Notes: generated by a model not told the origin, from the sequence alone. DNA of 64,000 bases from Rhodoblastus sp963748385 (GCA_963748385.1 CAVVIQ010000010.1:1-64000); one strand, 5' to 3'. Shown: positions 40,867-49,073, counted from the stretch's first letter. Numbers and translations: made by a program.

Positions 40867-41346
40867 ATGAACTCGGTCGAGGAATTCCTGGCCTATGCGA
40901 TCCATCTCGAAAAGGAGGCGGCCGATCGCTTCGGCGAACTGGCCGACGCCATGGAGTCTTGCGGCAATCGTGAGGCTGGAACGTTGTTCCGCCGCCTGTC
41001 GCATTATTCGACCCTGCATCTCGCGGACGCCCGCGCCCGCGCGGGCTTTCATGACATGCCGGAGTTCAAGCCGGGAGATTTCACCTGGCCCGATCTCGAA
41101 AGCCCGGAACGCGCCGCCATCTGGGCCGCCGACCCGATGATCGGGCGCGAGGAGGCGCTGGAGATCGCGCTTTCCGCGGAACAGGCCGGCCTCGCCTATT
41201 ACCAGTCGGTGCTGGACACAACCGACGATCCCGAAATCATGGCCATGGCGGCGGAATTCGTGAAGGAGGAAAGCGAACATGTCGCCGAACTGAAAAAATG
41301 GATCGCGGCGCATCAATCCGGCGGGCTGCTCCCGGTCGATCGTTGA
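40867..41346 (+). CDS. nif-linked ferritin-like (rubrerythrin-type) protein
   Basis: 159 residues, all-helical. Two carboxylate/His helices are visible: SVEEFLAYAIHLEKEAADRF and ALEIALSAEQAGLAYYQSVL, with EFVKEESEHVAELKKW at the end, giving E-x-x-H type di-iron ligands. The rubredoxin domain of true rubrerythrin is missing. Such proteins follow fixX in several alphaproteobacterial nif clusters; peroxide or iron handling is the likely role but is not demonstrated. AAGAAGGAAG precedes the start. Confidence 0.8.
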   Translation: MNSVEEFLAYAIHLEKEAADRFGELADAMESCGNREAGTLFRRLSHYSTLHLADARARAGFHDMPEFKPGDFTWPDLESPERAAIWAADPMIGREEALEIALSAEQAGLAYYQSVLDTTDDPEIMAMAAEFVKEESEHVAELKKWIAAHQSGGLLPVDR

Positions 41347-41437
41347 CGGATCGGCGCCGCTTGCTGCCTGTTTTTTACTCTTGCGGCGCGGATTGCGCGG
41401 GGAATAGGCTACGCGGCTCTTAACCGGAGTCGCAGCC

Positions 41438-41644
41438 ATGAAAATTTCCGCCCGCAACATCCTTCCCGGCAAGGTCGTCGAAGTCAAAAAAGGCGCGACG
41501 ACCGCCCATGTGCGCATCGACGTGAATGGCGTGATCGTTACGGCTTCGATCACCAACGAGTCGGTGGACGAACTTGGATTGAAAGTGGGCGGAGAGGCCT
41601 ATGCGGTGATCAAGGCGTCGAACGTCATGGTCGCGGTCAAGTGA
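41438..41644 (+). CDS. mop: Mop, molybdopterin/molybdate-binding protein (molbindin)
   Basis: 68 residues, a single Mop (TOBE-like) domain: MKISARNILPGKVVEVKKGA, TTAHVRIDVNGVIVTASITN ending in AVIKASNVMVAVK. Molbindins assemble as hexamers that store or buffer molybdate. Preceded by a purine-rich stretch and a 91-base gap after the ferritin-like gene in which no sigma54 motif with correct spacing was found. Its position between fixX and the minus-strand Fe-S genes ties Mo storage to nitrogen fixation. Confidence 0.93.
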   Translation: MKISARNILPGKVVEVKKGATTAHVRIDVNGVIVTASITNESVDELGLKVGGEAYAVIKASNVMVAVK

Positions 41645-41656
41645 CGGTCGCGGCTC

Positions 41657-41998
41657 TCATCGCTTGAGGACCATCGCCAACCGCTCGACCAGCCGACCCT
41701 GTTTCAGGTGGTTGTCAAAAATCTCATCGACATCGGCGGTGGTCTGCGGCCGATACCAGACGCCTTCCGGATAAACCACCATGAGCGGGCCTGCGCTGCA
41801 AAAGCCCAGGCAGCCGGCGGGCGTGAAGCCGATGACGCCGCCGCCCTCCGCCTCGACGCGCCGGCCTAGCCGATCCCAAAGGGGCTGCGCGCCGGCCGCG
41901 CCGCAGGAGCCGCGCGGATGGCCCGGCGGTCGCTGGGTGAAGCAGGCGAAAACATGCCGTTCATAGAGTTGCGGCAGGTCGAAAGTCTCAATGGTCAT
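41657..41998 (-). CDS. thioredoxin-like [2Fe-2S] ferredoxin, FeSI (Shethna I)-like
   Basis: 113 residues. Cysteines C19, C32, C63 and C67 (HVFACFTQR, GSCGAAG, AGCLGFCSAG) give the C-X12-C and C-X3-C pattern of thioredoxin-like [2Fe-2S] ferredoxins, the family of Clostridium pasteurianum 2Fe ferredoxin and A. vinelandii Shethna protein I, both linked to nitrogen fixation. The end VYPEGVWYRPQTTADVDEIF is typical. Last gene of a four-gene minus-strand operon; its start overlaps the preceding stop (ATGA). Confidence 0.9.
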   Translation of the reverse strand: MTIETFDLPQLYERHVFACFTQRPPGHPRGSCGAAGAQPLWDRLGRRVEAEGGGVIGFTPAGCLGFCSAGPLMVVYPEGVWYRPQTTADVDEIFDNHLKQGRLVERLAMVLKR

Positions 41999-42273
41999 GC
42001 AACGGTCCTGGGTCTGCTCAGCTGCGCCAGAATCACGCCCGTCGCCATTGCAGCCGACGCGACGATCTTCATGCAGTGGTCGCTGTTGTCGAAAAAATGC
42101 AGGTCGAAGCGCGGAGTGAGCGCACCGGGCTCGTCCTCGATGTCCGAGGCGTCGCAGCGCGCGAAGGCGAGGTGCGGCAGAGCCTGGCGCAACAGCGACA
42201 GAACCTGGCCGTCCGCCTGCGGGTCGACGAGAATCCTGTCGATTTCCATCAGATCGCGTTCCGTTATCGCCAT
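41995..42273 (-). CDS. nif-associated small protein, unknown
   Basis: 92 residues, MAITERDLMEIDRILVDPQA with RFDLHFFDNSDHCMKIVASA and a hydrophobic C-terminal stretch (AAMATGVILAQL). Similar short proteins, possibly DUF6129, occur next to [2Fe-2S] ferredoxin and nifZ genes in proteobacterial nif clusters; I do not know a function. The N-terminal half is amphipathic and soluble. Coupled by a four-base overlap to the ferredoxin downstream and 9 bases after the NifZ-like gene. Confidence 0.75.
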   Translation of the reverse strand: MAITERDLMEIDRILVDPQADGQVLSLLRQALPHLAFARCDASDIEDEPGALTPRFDLHFFDNSDHCMKIVASAAMATGVILAQLSRPRTVA

Positions 42274-42282
42274 GGCGCCGCC

Positions 42283-42555
42283 TCAGTCTCTCATCACGCC
42301 GGCGAGGCTGCGCCCGTCCAGCTCGGCGATCTCCTCCTCCAGGCAGCCGATCACGCGCGATTGTTCGAACTCGACCAGATAAATCGGCGTCTCGGTCTCG
42401 GCCATCATTCCCGCCTTGACGATTTCCCCGACGGCGCCAGCCGGCGCGAGCAGCGCATTCGGCGGCGCGTCGGGAAAGGAGCCGTCGTTGAACAGATCGG
42501 CGAGGACACGCACTTTCTGGCCGACGTCGAATTTCGGCAGACGTGGAAAATCCAT
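42283..42555 (-). CDS. second NifZ-like protein
   Basis: 90 residues. The NifZ core is recognisable but diverged: FDVGQKVRVLADLFNDGSFP, LAPAGAVGEIVKAGMMAETE, PIYLVEFEQSRVIGCLEEEI. It shares with the 20592 NifZ the N-D-G-x-P and G-x-V/I-G-x-V/I motifs but lacks the VRDIGTFLQQF segment. Two NifZ-type genes in one island could divide P-cluster maturation or serve another Fe-S step. Three bases after the IscA-like gene. Confidence 0.8.
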   Translation of the reverse strand: MDFPRLPKFDVGQKVRVLADLFNDGSFPDAPPNALLAPAGAVGEIVKAGMMAETETPIYLVEFEQSRVIGCLEEEIAELDGRSLAGVMRD

Positions 42556-42558
42556 CGG

Positions 42559-42891
42559 TTAAGCCTCTCGGCCGAAGACCGGCGCGTGGCTGGAGCAGGT
42601 CGTCGCCTTGGGATCATGGAAGACCAGGCCCGAATGGCCCGCGCCGTCCGCGAAATCGACGGTGACGCCCTCCAGCAGCATTCGGCTTTCGGCCGGCAGG
42701 AACAGACGCAATCCGTTGCGCTCGACCACGGCGTCGCCGGGCTCCGGCTGCGCCTTGACATCCATCGCGGCGGAAAGGCCGGAACAGCCGCCCGGCTTGA
42801 CGACGAGGCGAAAGCCGGCGCCGGGGCCGCCGTCAACCAAAATCATCAGACGAATGAATCGTTCCGCTTTCGGGGTGATCTCAAAATTCAT
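42559..42891 (-). CDS. second HesB/IscA-like protein with altered C-terminal motif
   Basis: 110 residues, A-type Fe-S carrier fold: MNFEITPKAERFIRLMILVD, VKPGGCSGLSAAMDVK with C36. The C-terminal CGC motif of IscA is replaced by TTCSSHAP, leaving C99 and a nearby His as possible ligands. First gene of the minus-strand operon behind the sigma54 promoter at 42939-42954, so probably NifA-controlled. A modified cluster-binding property is inferred. Confidence 0.85.
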   Translation of the reverse strand: MNFEITPKAERFIRLMILVDGGPGAGFRLVVKPGGCSGLSAAMDVKAQPEPGDAVVERNGLRLFLPAESRMLLEGVTVDFADGAGHSGLVFHDPKATTCSSHAPVFGREA

Positions 42892-42938
42892 AAGGCCTCC
42901 TCGCGCCCTCGGTCGGCGCTGACGCTGTGGCGAATCTC

Positions 42939-42954
42939 AGCAAGGTTGGCGCCA
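42939..42954 (-). promoter_or_regulatory. sigma54 promoter of iscA2-nifZ2-ferredoxin operon
   Basis: Minus-strand TGGCGCCAACCTTGCT: GG-N10-GC spacing correct, TTGCT exact, two mismatches in the -24 box. The gene starts 48 bases downstream. A near match to a NifA site, TGT-N10-ACG, lies at 43027-43042. Confidence 0.72.
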
Positions 42955-43229
42955 GCCGCCAACGCTGGCGTGCGATGACATTTCGCGGCCATAGGGCGTC
43001 GATCATGTCGGCATCGACGCAATTTCTGTCGGAAAAGCGACGCGGTTTTGGACGGCCAACCGGAATTCCGGCGCCGCTCGCCGCGCGACGGTCGCGGCGG
43101 TCACGACGGCGGAAGTCAGGGAGCGGATTCATCGCTTTCTCAGGCTGCGACGGTCAGCGGCTCGATGACTTTCTTGGTAAGACCGGCCATCGGCTTCAAC
43201 GCTCCTGAAAACGCCGCCGGGCGATTTCG

Positions 43230-43247
43230 TGTGACAATTTTATCACA
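43230..43247. promoter_or_regulatory. TGTGA-N8-TCACA palindrome
   Basis: TGTGACAATTTTATCACA, followed by a further CACACG. Resembles CRP/FNR-family half sites but with an 8-base spacer rather than 6. Lies about 250 bases upstream of the porin. Confidence 0.35.
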
Positions 43248-43313
43248 TCACACGTCAAAAAACGGCATAGACTTTATTGTGCGATTGATCTGCTTAAACT
43301 TTTGCCTTGTTTG

Positions 43314-43334
43314 CGCTATTTTGCGTAAATAGCG
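43314..43334. repeat. hairpin upstream of porin
   Basis: CGCTATTT, loop TGCGT, AAATAGCG: an 8-base perfect stem about 165 bases upstream of the porin start; regulator site or leader structure. Confidence 0.4.
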
Positions 43335-43497
43335 TTCAACGCATGTAGCGTTTGCGGAATTTAACGGCTTTACGATACGCGACATCATTGCTAACAGAAT
43401 CAACTATAAGTAGCTCACATGCCGTTGGCACTATAGTCGAATTACCGCATGTGTGGATTCCCGCAGATCGTCGCGCCCAGCCAAAATGGAGTCTGGA

Positions 43498-45273
43498 ATG
43501 AACAGGAAAGCCTTGCTGGCCGCCGCGGCGGCCTCCGTGATCGCGATCGCCGCCGCGCCTGCTCGGGCCGACGACGCTCAGGAAATCGCCGCACTCAAGG
43601 CGCAGGCGGCCGCGCTCAATGCGCAGGCGGCCGCGCTTAAAAAGCAGAACGCCGAACTCGCGGCGCGGATGAGCCGGCTCGAGCGAAAACAGGCCGCCCG
43701 GCAGCAAGAGCAGCAGAAGCGGGAGACCAACATCGCCTCGGCTCCGGCGCCCGAATCCTTCCTGGGACAAGTGACCAAGGGCCCGCTCGACGCCCTCACC
43801 GATGAGGGCCCGCTGACCTGGCATGGCATCACCCTATATGGCGCATTCGACGCCGGCCTCGGCTGGGTCAGCCATGGCTTGCCGGAAAACGGGTACAATT
43901 ACGAAGGCAAATCGCTGGTCAACCGCAACGGCAATCATGCGCAGTTCGGCATCGCGCCGAACAATTTGTCGCAGACGGGATTCGGCATCAAGGGCGAGGA
44001 AGAATTCCTGCCCGGCTGGGCCGGCGTGTTCAACGCCTCGACCGGCGTCAATCCGCAGTCCGGCCAGCTCGCCAACATGGCCGCCACGATGACCAGCAAC
44101 AACGGCCTCCCCCGGAGCGCCTATTCGTTCAACGGCGACGGCGCGCGCGCCGGCCAGGCCTTCAACGACCAACTTTATGTCGGTCTGTCCAACACGCAAT
44201 TCGGCACACTGACCTTCGGTCGCCAACGAAGCCTCGGCACCGACACGATGCTTGCCTACGATCCGGCCGCGGGCGCCTATTCCTTTTCGTACATCGGCTA
44301 CAATGGCACCATGGCCGGCGGCGGCGACACCCAGGACACACGTTGGGACGACGCCGTGAAATATCGCGTCGAATATGGCCCCGTTCACTTCGCCGCCATG
44401 TATAAGTTCGTCGACGGAAACGGCGGCTGCTATTCCCCGATCGCCGCCCTCAACTCCGCCGGCCTCCTCAACAAGGCATGGACCGCCGCCAGCTGCACGC
44501 CGGAAGCGCCGCACAATGACGCCTATGGCTTCAACCTTGGCGGAACTTACAATAACTTCTCCGCCGACGTTGTCGTCCAGCACATCAACCAGGCGATCAG
44601 CGTCGTCAATCCCCTGCTTGGTCCGTCGACTCTGGCGAAAGGCGGGGCGAGCACACAGTGGATCTTCAACAGCATCGACACAATCGCCATCACCGGACCC
44701 AATCTGATTTCGCCGACCAATACCCTGTATGGCATCGTCACCGACAACACCGCCGTCATGGGCGCCGTCAAATATGTCTGGAACCAGTTCAAGTTCTTCG
44801 GCGGTTATGAATATATCGTGCAAGTCAACCCGGCAAACCCGTTGGGCGTCGGAGCCACAGCGCAGGGCGGTTATCAATTGAGCGGCGTCGAGGACAACAA
44901 CCTCAATTCTCCAAAGATCGTTCAAATCTTCTGGACCGGCGCGAGATACGCCTACGATGCCAAGACGGACATTACCTTGTCCTACTATCACCAGTTGCAG
45001 AACACCTTCTATATGGCGACCTCCTTCGGAGGCGGCTGCCCGGTGGCCAATTACCGCAGTTCCTGCTCGGGCACGCTCGACGAAGTGTCGCTCTATGCCG
45101 ACCATCACTTCACCAAGCGTTTCGACGTTTATGCCGGCTTCGCCTATTCACAAGTCACCAACGGCCTGTCCGTCGCCATTCCTCACGGCTCCCACCTGCC
45201 CAGCGGCAATGGCGTCCCCTATTACTACGACAACAACTGGGCTCCGACGATTGGCGCTCGTTACACCTTCTGA
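43498..45273 (+). CDS. outer-membrane porin with N-terminal coiled coil
   Basis: 591 residues. Signal peptide MNRKALLAAAAASVIAIAAA with probable cleavage after ARA; then a heptad-type coiled coil (EIAALKAQAAALNAQAAALK, KKQNAELAARMSRLERK) as in trimeric alphaproteobacterial porins, and a long beta-strand-rich barrel beginning WHGITLYGAFDAGLGWVSHG and ending with the aromatic C-terminus GARYTF. Start at 43498 is chosen because the signal peptide begins there and GGAGTCTGGA precedes it. Gram-negative porin (Porin_4) group. Solute unknown. Followed by a strong terminator. Confidence 0.88.
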   Translation: MNRKALLAAAAASVIAIAAAPARADDAQEIAALKAQAAALNAQAAALKKQNAELAARMSRLERKQAARQQEQQKRETNIASAPAPESFLGQVTKGPLDALTDEGPLTWHGITLYGAFDAGLGWVSHGLPENGYNYEGKSLVNRNGNHAQFGIAPNNLSQTGFGIKGEEEFLPGWAGVFNASTGVNPQSGQLANMAATMTSNNGLPRSAYSFNGDGARAGQAFNDQLYVGLSNTQFGTLTFGRQRSLGTDTMLAYDPAAGAYSFSYIGYNGTMAGGGDTQDTRWDDAVKYRVEYGPVHFAAMYKFVDGNGGCYSPIAALNSAGLLNKAWTAASCTPEAPHNDAYGFNLGGTYNNFSADVVVQHINQAISVVNPLLGPSTLAKGGASTQWIFNSIDTIAITGPNLISPTNTLYGIVTDNTAVMGAVKYVWNQFKFFGGYEYIVQVNPANPLGVGATAQGGYQLSGVEDNNLNSPKIVQIFWTGARYAYDAKTDITLSYYHQLQNTFYMATSFGGGCPVANYRSSCSGTLDEVSLYADHHFTKRFDVYAGFAYSQVTNGLSVAIPHGSHLPSGNGVPYYYDNNWAPTIGARYTF

Positions 45274-45321
45274 TCGTTTTCGCTGGAAGGCGGTCAGCAC
45301 CGTTCAGGTGTGAAATTCAGG

Positions 45322-45349
45322 TCCCGCGAGCTTCGGCTCGCGGGATTTT
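45322..45349 (+). terminator. rho-independent terminator of porin gene
   Basis: TCCCGCGAGC (45322-45331), loop TTCG, GCTCGCGGGA (45336-45345), then TTTT. Very stable 10-base stem with a tetraloop. Confidence 0.92.
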
Positions 45350-45586
45350 CCTTGTGCTCCGCCAAGGCCCCAATTCCTCGCCACGCCGCCGCGACCGTCG
45401 AACTGCTTGAGCAATTAACCCGCCCAGCGAATAGCGCATTTGCGAATTCGTCGGTCGTGGCGCCGTTTTCGCCCGGCGAAAAGTTGCGTGCTCGGGAATG
45501 GAGAAGAAAGTGCGTTTGCCGTTCGTCGCTTTGGCCGTCACAACTTTGCTCGGCGCCCGACCACGCTGCGTTCCACGTTCTTTTGC

Positions 45587-45615
45587 GCAATTTGTAATCA
45601 AAAGTTATATTGCTG
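45587..45615. promoter_or_regulatory. possible ModE (Mo-box) site upstream of modABC
   Basis: GCAAT-TTG-TAA and TTA-T-ATTGC flank TCAAAAG, an imperfect AT-rich inverted repeat in otherwise GC-rich DNA, about 85 bases before modA. Mo-boxes are AT-rich palindromes in this position, and modE is present in the window. Motif match is only partial. Confidence 0.4.
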
Positions 45616-45698
45616 TTGCGGCGCAGCGACGAGCGTGCATGATCTGGCGTGCAGGCCTTCGAGCCAAGTGCGGCCACAGGATTTCGCTGGAGAATTTC

Positions 45699-46439
45699 AT
45701 GAGATTGAAGACGCTCGTTCTGGGCTGCGTTCTGTCGCTCGTCGCCCTTCGCGCCGAGGCGGCGCAGGTTCAGGCCGCTGTCGCGGCCAATTTCACCGAA
45801 CCGGCCAAGGAAATCGTCGCGCTGTTCAAGCAGAAGACCGGAAACGACGTGCTCCTGAGCTTCGGCGCCTCGGGCGTTTTTTACAGCCAGATCACCCACG
45901 GCGCGCCTTTCCAGATCCTGCTCTCGGCGGATCAGGATCGTCCGAAACAGGCGGTCGAGAATGGTTTCGGCGTCGCCGGCAGCCGCTTCACCTACGCCAT
46001 CGGCAAGCTCGTGCTGTGGAGCAAGGTGATCGACGTGACCAAGGGCGAAAAAGCCCTCAAGAGCGGCGCCGTTTCGAAACTTTCGATCGCCAATCCCAAA
46101 TCCGCGCCCTATGGGGCGGCGGCGATCGAAACCATGCAGGCGCTCGGCGTCTACGATTCGCTCAAGCCGAAAATCGTCGAGGGGAACAGCATCGCCCAGG
46201 CTTTCCAGTTCGTGGACACCAGGAACGCCGAGGCCGGATTCGTCGCGCTCTCGCAGATTTACGGAATGAAGGAGGGAACGCGCTGGGTCGTCCCGGCTTC
46301 GCTCTATGCGCCGATCCGCCAGGACGCCGTGCTGCTGAAAAACGCCGAGCATGACGAGGCGGCGAAAGCCTTTCTCGCCTTTCTCAAGGGGCCTGAGGCG
46401 CGCGCCATCATCGAGCGCTACGGCTATGCCCTGCCCTGA
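45699..46439 (+). CDS. modA: ModA, molybdate-binding periplasmic protein
   Basis: 246 residues. Signal peptide MRLKTLVLGCVLSLVALRAE; mature protein AAQVQAAVAANFTEPAKEIV with the molybdate-binding Ser/Tyr loops FGASGVFYSQITHGAPFQIL and LSADQDRPKQAVE. C-terminal segment AFLAFLKGPEARAIIERYGY closes the fold. The start at 45699 is preceded by GGAGAATTTC; upstream in-frame sequence lacks signal-peptide character. Binds molybdate for the ModBC importer; six bases upstream of modB. Confidence 0.95.
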   Translation: MRLKTLVLGCVLSLVALRAEAAQVQAAVAANFTEPAKEIVALFKQKTGNDVLLSFGASGVFYSQITHGAPFQILLSADQDRPKQAVENGFGVAGSRFTYAIGKLVLWSKVIDVTKGEKALKSGAVSKLSIANPKSAPYGAAAIETMQALGVYDSLKPKIVEGNSIAQAFQFVDTRNAEAGFVALSQIYGMKEGTRWVVPASLYAPIRQDAVLLKNAEHDEAAKAFLAFLKGPEARAIIERYGYALP

Positions 46440-46445
46440 ACGGCG

Positions 46446-47126
46446 ATGGACGCGCTGCAAAACATCTGGGAGCCGGTTCGCCTGACCCTGGCGCTTGCGA
46501 GCGTTGCGACGCTCGCCCTGCTGGTCGTGGCGACGCCGCTCGCCTGGTGGCTGGCGCGCTCAAGGGCGCGATGGAAGGAAGTCGTCGCGGCTGTCGTCGC
46601 CTTGCCGATGGTGCTGCCGCCGACCGTGCTCGGCTTCTATCTTCTGATCCTGCTCGGACCCGACGGTCCCGGCGGAGCGCTCGCCGGCCTGTGGGGCGCT
46701 CGCACCATGGCTTTCACTTTCACCGGCCTCGTCATCGGCTCGGTCGTGGCGGGTCTGCCTTTCGTGGTCCAGCCGATCCGCAACGCTTTCAAAGCGATTG
46801 GCGACCGGCCGCTCGAAGCCGCCGCCACTCTGCGCGCCTCGCCCCGGCGGGCTTTCTGGGCGGTCGCCTTGCCGCTGGCGAGTTCCGGCCTGCTGTCGGG
46901 CGCGGTGCTCGGCTTCGCCCATACCATCGGCGAATTCGGCGTCGTGCTGATGATCGGCGGCAATATCCCAGGCCGCACCCGGGTGCTGTCCACCGCCATT
47001 TTCGACTTCGTCGAGACCATGCAGTGGCGCGAGGCCAATCTTCTCGCCGCCGGCATGGTGGGCTTCGCCTTTGTCGTGATCCTCGCCATGATTTTCAGCG
47101 AAAAGCTTTTCGCGAGGCTGAAGTGA
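46446..47126 (+). CDS. modB: ModB, molybdate ABC transporter permease
   Basis: 226 residues with five to six membrane segments. Conserved features are VVALPMVLPPTVLGFYLLIL and the EAA-type loop EAAATLRASPRRAFWAVALP that couples to ModC; GEFGVVLMIGGNIPGRTRVL is the ModB hallmark. Starts six bases after modA, and its stop overlaps the GTG start of modC. Confidence 0.95.
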   Translation: MDALQNIWEPVRLTLALASVATLALLVVATPLAWWLARSRARWKEVVAAVVALPMVLPPTVLGFYLLILLGPDGPGGALAGLWGARTMAFTFTGLVIGSVVAGLPFVVQPIRNAFKAIGDRPLEAAATLRASPRRAFWAVALPLASSGLLSGAVLGFAHTIGEFGVVLMIGGNIPGRTRVLSTAIFDFVETMQWREANLLAAGMVGFAFVVILAMIFSEKLFARLK

Positions 47127-48244
47127 CGGACGGAGACGCAATCCGCGCCCGCTTTCGCGGCGCATTCGGCGCATTCGCCCTCGACGCCTCTTTCGATGCG
47201 CCGGCTCAAGGCGTCACCGCGCTGTTCGGGCCTTCGGGCTGCGGCAAGACCACGATCCTGCGCTGCATCGCCGGGCTGAACCGGATCGCGGACGGTTTTT
47301 TTTCCGTTCGTGGAGATGTCTGGCAAAAGACTGACGCGATCTTTGTCCCAACCCACAAGCGCCCCTTGGGCTATGTGTTTCAGGAGGCGAGCCTTTTCCC
47401 GCATCTTTCGGTGCGCAGGAACCTGCTGTTCGGCGCGCCGAAGGAAAAGCCGTCCGACCGCCCGCGCGTCGATTTCGATGAAGTCTTGGACCTGCTGGGC
47501 CTTCGCGCGCTGCTTGACCGCTCGCCGCGCCATCTCTCGGGCGGCGAGCGCCAGCGCGTCGCCATTGGCCGCGCCTTGCTCACCCAGCCCAAATTGCTGC
47601 TGATGGACGAGCCGTTGTCGGCGCTCGACCATGGCGCCAAGGCCGAAATCCTGCCCTTCATCGAAGGCTTGCGCGATCGTTTCGCGCTGCCCATCGTCTA
47701 TATCAGCCACGACCTCGCCGAGGTCGAGCGTCTGGCCGATCACATCGTTCTGATCGAACAGGGCCGCGTCATCGGCGCCGGCGCGCTCGCCGAGGTGCAG
47801 GGCGACCCCGCCTCGCCTCTGGCGCGCGCGCGCGAGGCGGCGGTCAGCCTGAAAGGCGTGGTCGAGGCCGTCGATACGACCTATGGGCTGATCGCCGTGG
47901 CCGTGCCCGGCGGCCGCCTGCTCGTCCCGGCGCCGGCGGCTTCTGTCGGCGAGGAGCGGCGCGTCCACATTCTCGCCAGCGCCGTCAGCCTTGCGCGCGA
48001 GGCGCCGGGCCGAAGTTCGATTCTGAACGTCCTGCCGGCGCGGCTTGTCGCGATGAATCCGCTTGACGCGGTCGAGGTCGTGGCGGCGGTCGCGCTCGGC
48101 GAGAACGGCGACGGAGCGCGCCTGCTGGCGCGCATGACGCGAAAGTCATGGGAGGAACTGGCTTTCGCGCCAGGCCAGAAAGTCTTTGCCCAGGTCAAAT
48201 CGGTCTCGCTCGACGCCGGTCGCGCCGAGGCCAAGGGGGTTTGA
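47123..48244 (+). CDS. modC: ModC, molybdate ABC transporter ATPase
   Basis: 373 residues. Walker A GPSGCGKT, signature LSGGERQRVAIGRALL, Walker B LLLMDEPLSALD, H-loop SHDLAEVERLADH; C-terminal molybdate-sensing Mop/TOBE domain from about residue 250 (RSSILNVLPARLVAMNPLDA). The start is an unusual GTG at 47123 (GTGA overlap with the modB stop); no ATG is available that keeps the N-terminal strand IRARFRGAFGAFALDASFDA. Operon modABC. Confidence 0.95.
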   Translation: MTDGDAIRARFRGAFGAFALDASFDAPAQGVTALFGPSGCGKTTILRCIAGLNRIADGFFSVRGDVWQKTDAIFVPTHKRPLGYVFQEASLFPHLSVRRNLLFGAPKEKPSDRPRVDFDEVLDLLGLRALLDRSPRHLSGGERQRVAIGRALLTQPKLLLMDEPLSALDHGAKAEILPFIEGLRDRFALPIVYISHDLAEVERLADHIVLIEQGRVIGAGALAEVQGDPASPLARAREAAVSLKGVVEAVDTTYGLIAVAVPGGRLLVPAPAASVGEERRVHILASAVSLAREAPGRSSILNVLPARLVAMNPLDAVEVVAAVALGENGDGARLLARMTRKSWEELAFAPGQKVFAQVKSVSLDAGRAEAKGV

Positions 48245-48503
48245 CCCCGAGCCGCCTCAGGCGATGATCGAGGATTCAAGATCACGAATTCCAGCATGGC
48301 GCCAACACCTGCTCTCTTGCCGATCCTGTTCTCTCATGGGTCTTGGTTGTGTGAGAACGCCGACCAGGCCGGTGGCGAGAACGTTTCCTGAAGCGGCTGT
48401 CTTCGGCTCATTGTTTCGTATCAGGATTTGCGCGGGATCGGCGGGCTACCTGTTGCAATCTTGCAGGTTCGAGGACGCGGTGGAGCGTCGCGGCTTGTGG
48501 TCT

Positions 48504-48761
48504 TCACCCCGTTGGGATCGCTGCGACCAGAGCGGGCCTGCCGAGGATATTCATCATCCTGGTCAGTTCATGAGCGAGCACGCGCAACGCCATTTCTGCG
48601 GCGACGTTCGGAAGCCGCTTCATGAGAAAGCGCGTGGCGCCCATCCTAGCCTTGATCGCGCCGAAGGGGTGCTCGACGGTTTCTCTTCGCGTGGGCATGG
48701 CGCCCGAAGAAGAAATTTTGAGCGCATATTCCTTTCTCAGAGGTCGTCGAGTTGGTTCCAT
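48504..48761 (-). pseudogene. IS1182/IS5-type transposase C-terminal remnant
   Basis: 85 codons on the minus strand carrying the C-terminal DDE-transposase signature TVEHPFGAIKARMGATRFLM, KRLPNVAAEMALRVLAHELT, RMMNILG. The catalytic N-terminal two thirds are missing and no terminal inverted repeats were seen. It is a fossil insertion between modC and moaA. The rest of the 830-base gap (48245-49073) shows no other gene I can support. Confidence 0.75.
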
Positions 48762-49073
48762 TCGCCATCGCCAGGCAGCGAGTGGAGGCGCGCAAAACCG
48801 GCGTCATTGTGCGTGGATGGCTAACCTATGGACAAACAACATTCATTCTCCAACATTCCCGTCCTGCTCCAGAGCGAGAACCTGAAAAAATTGCAGGCCG
48901 ATTCCGCCGCGAGAGGAGAACATAAATTAAAAAAAAGACACTTCCGTCGGCTGACATTTTTTCAGTTTCGGTCGGTTGGCGGTTGGCCTAAGATTTTTTG
49001 AGAACAGCGGATTGGGCGCGGGCGCCTCTGACCTCCTCAATCGCTTTGAATTCCGGACGGCGCCGGAGGCGCG

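Larger units (their letters stand above)
42955..43497. other. intergenic region with AT-rich porin upstream zone
   Basis: No gene seen. Bases 43200-43450 are clearly more AT-rich than the rest of the window and contain two palindromes (43230-43247 and 43314-43334). It separates the nif island from the porin and holds the porin promoter; no exact -35/-10 pair can be named. Confidence 0.5.

Noticed and set aside
41347..41437. sigma54-like bases upstream of mop
   Set aside because: GG and GC pairs are present but spacing is 8 or 9 bases instead of 10.
48837..49001. Short plus-strand frame ending in a poly-Phe/Lys region before moaA
   Set aside because: AT-rich and without a family; it overlaps the probable moaA promoter region.
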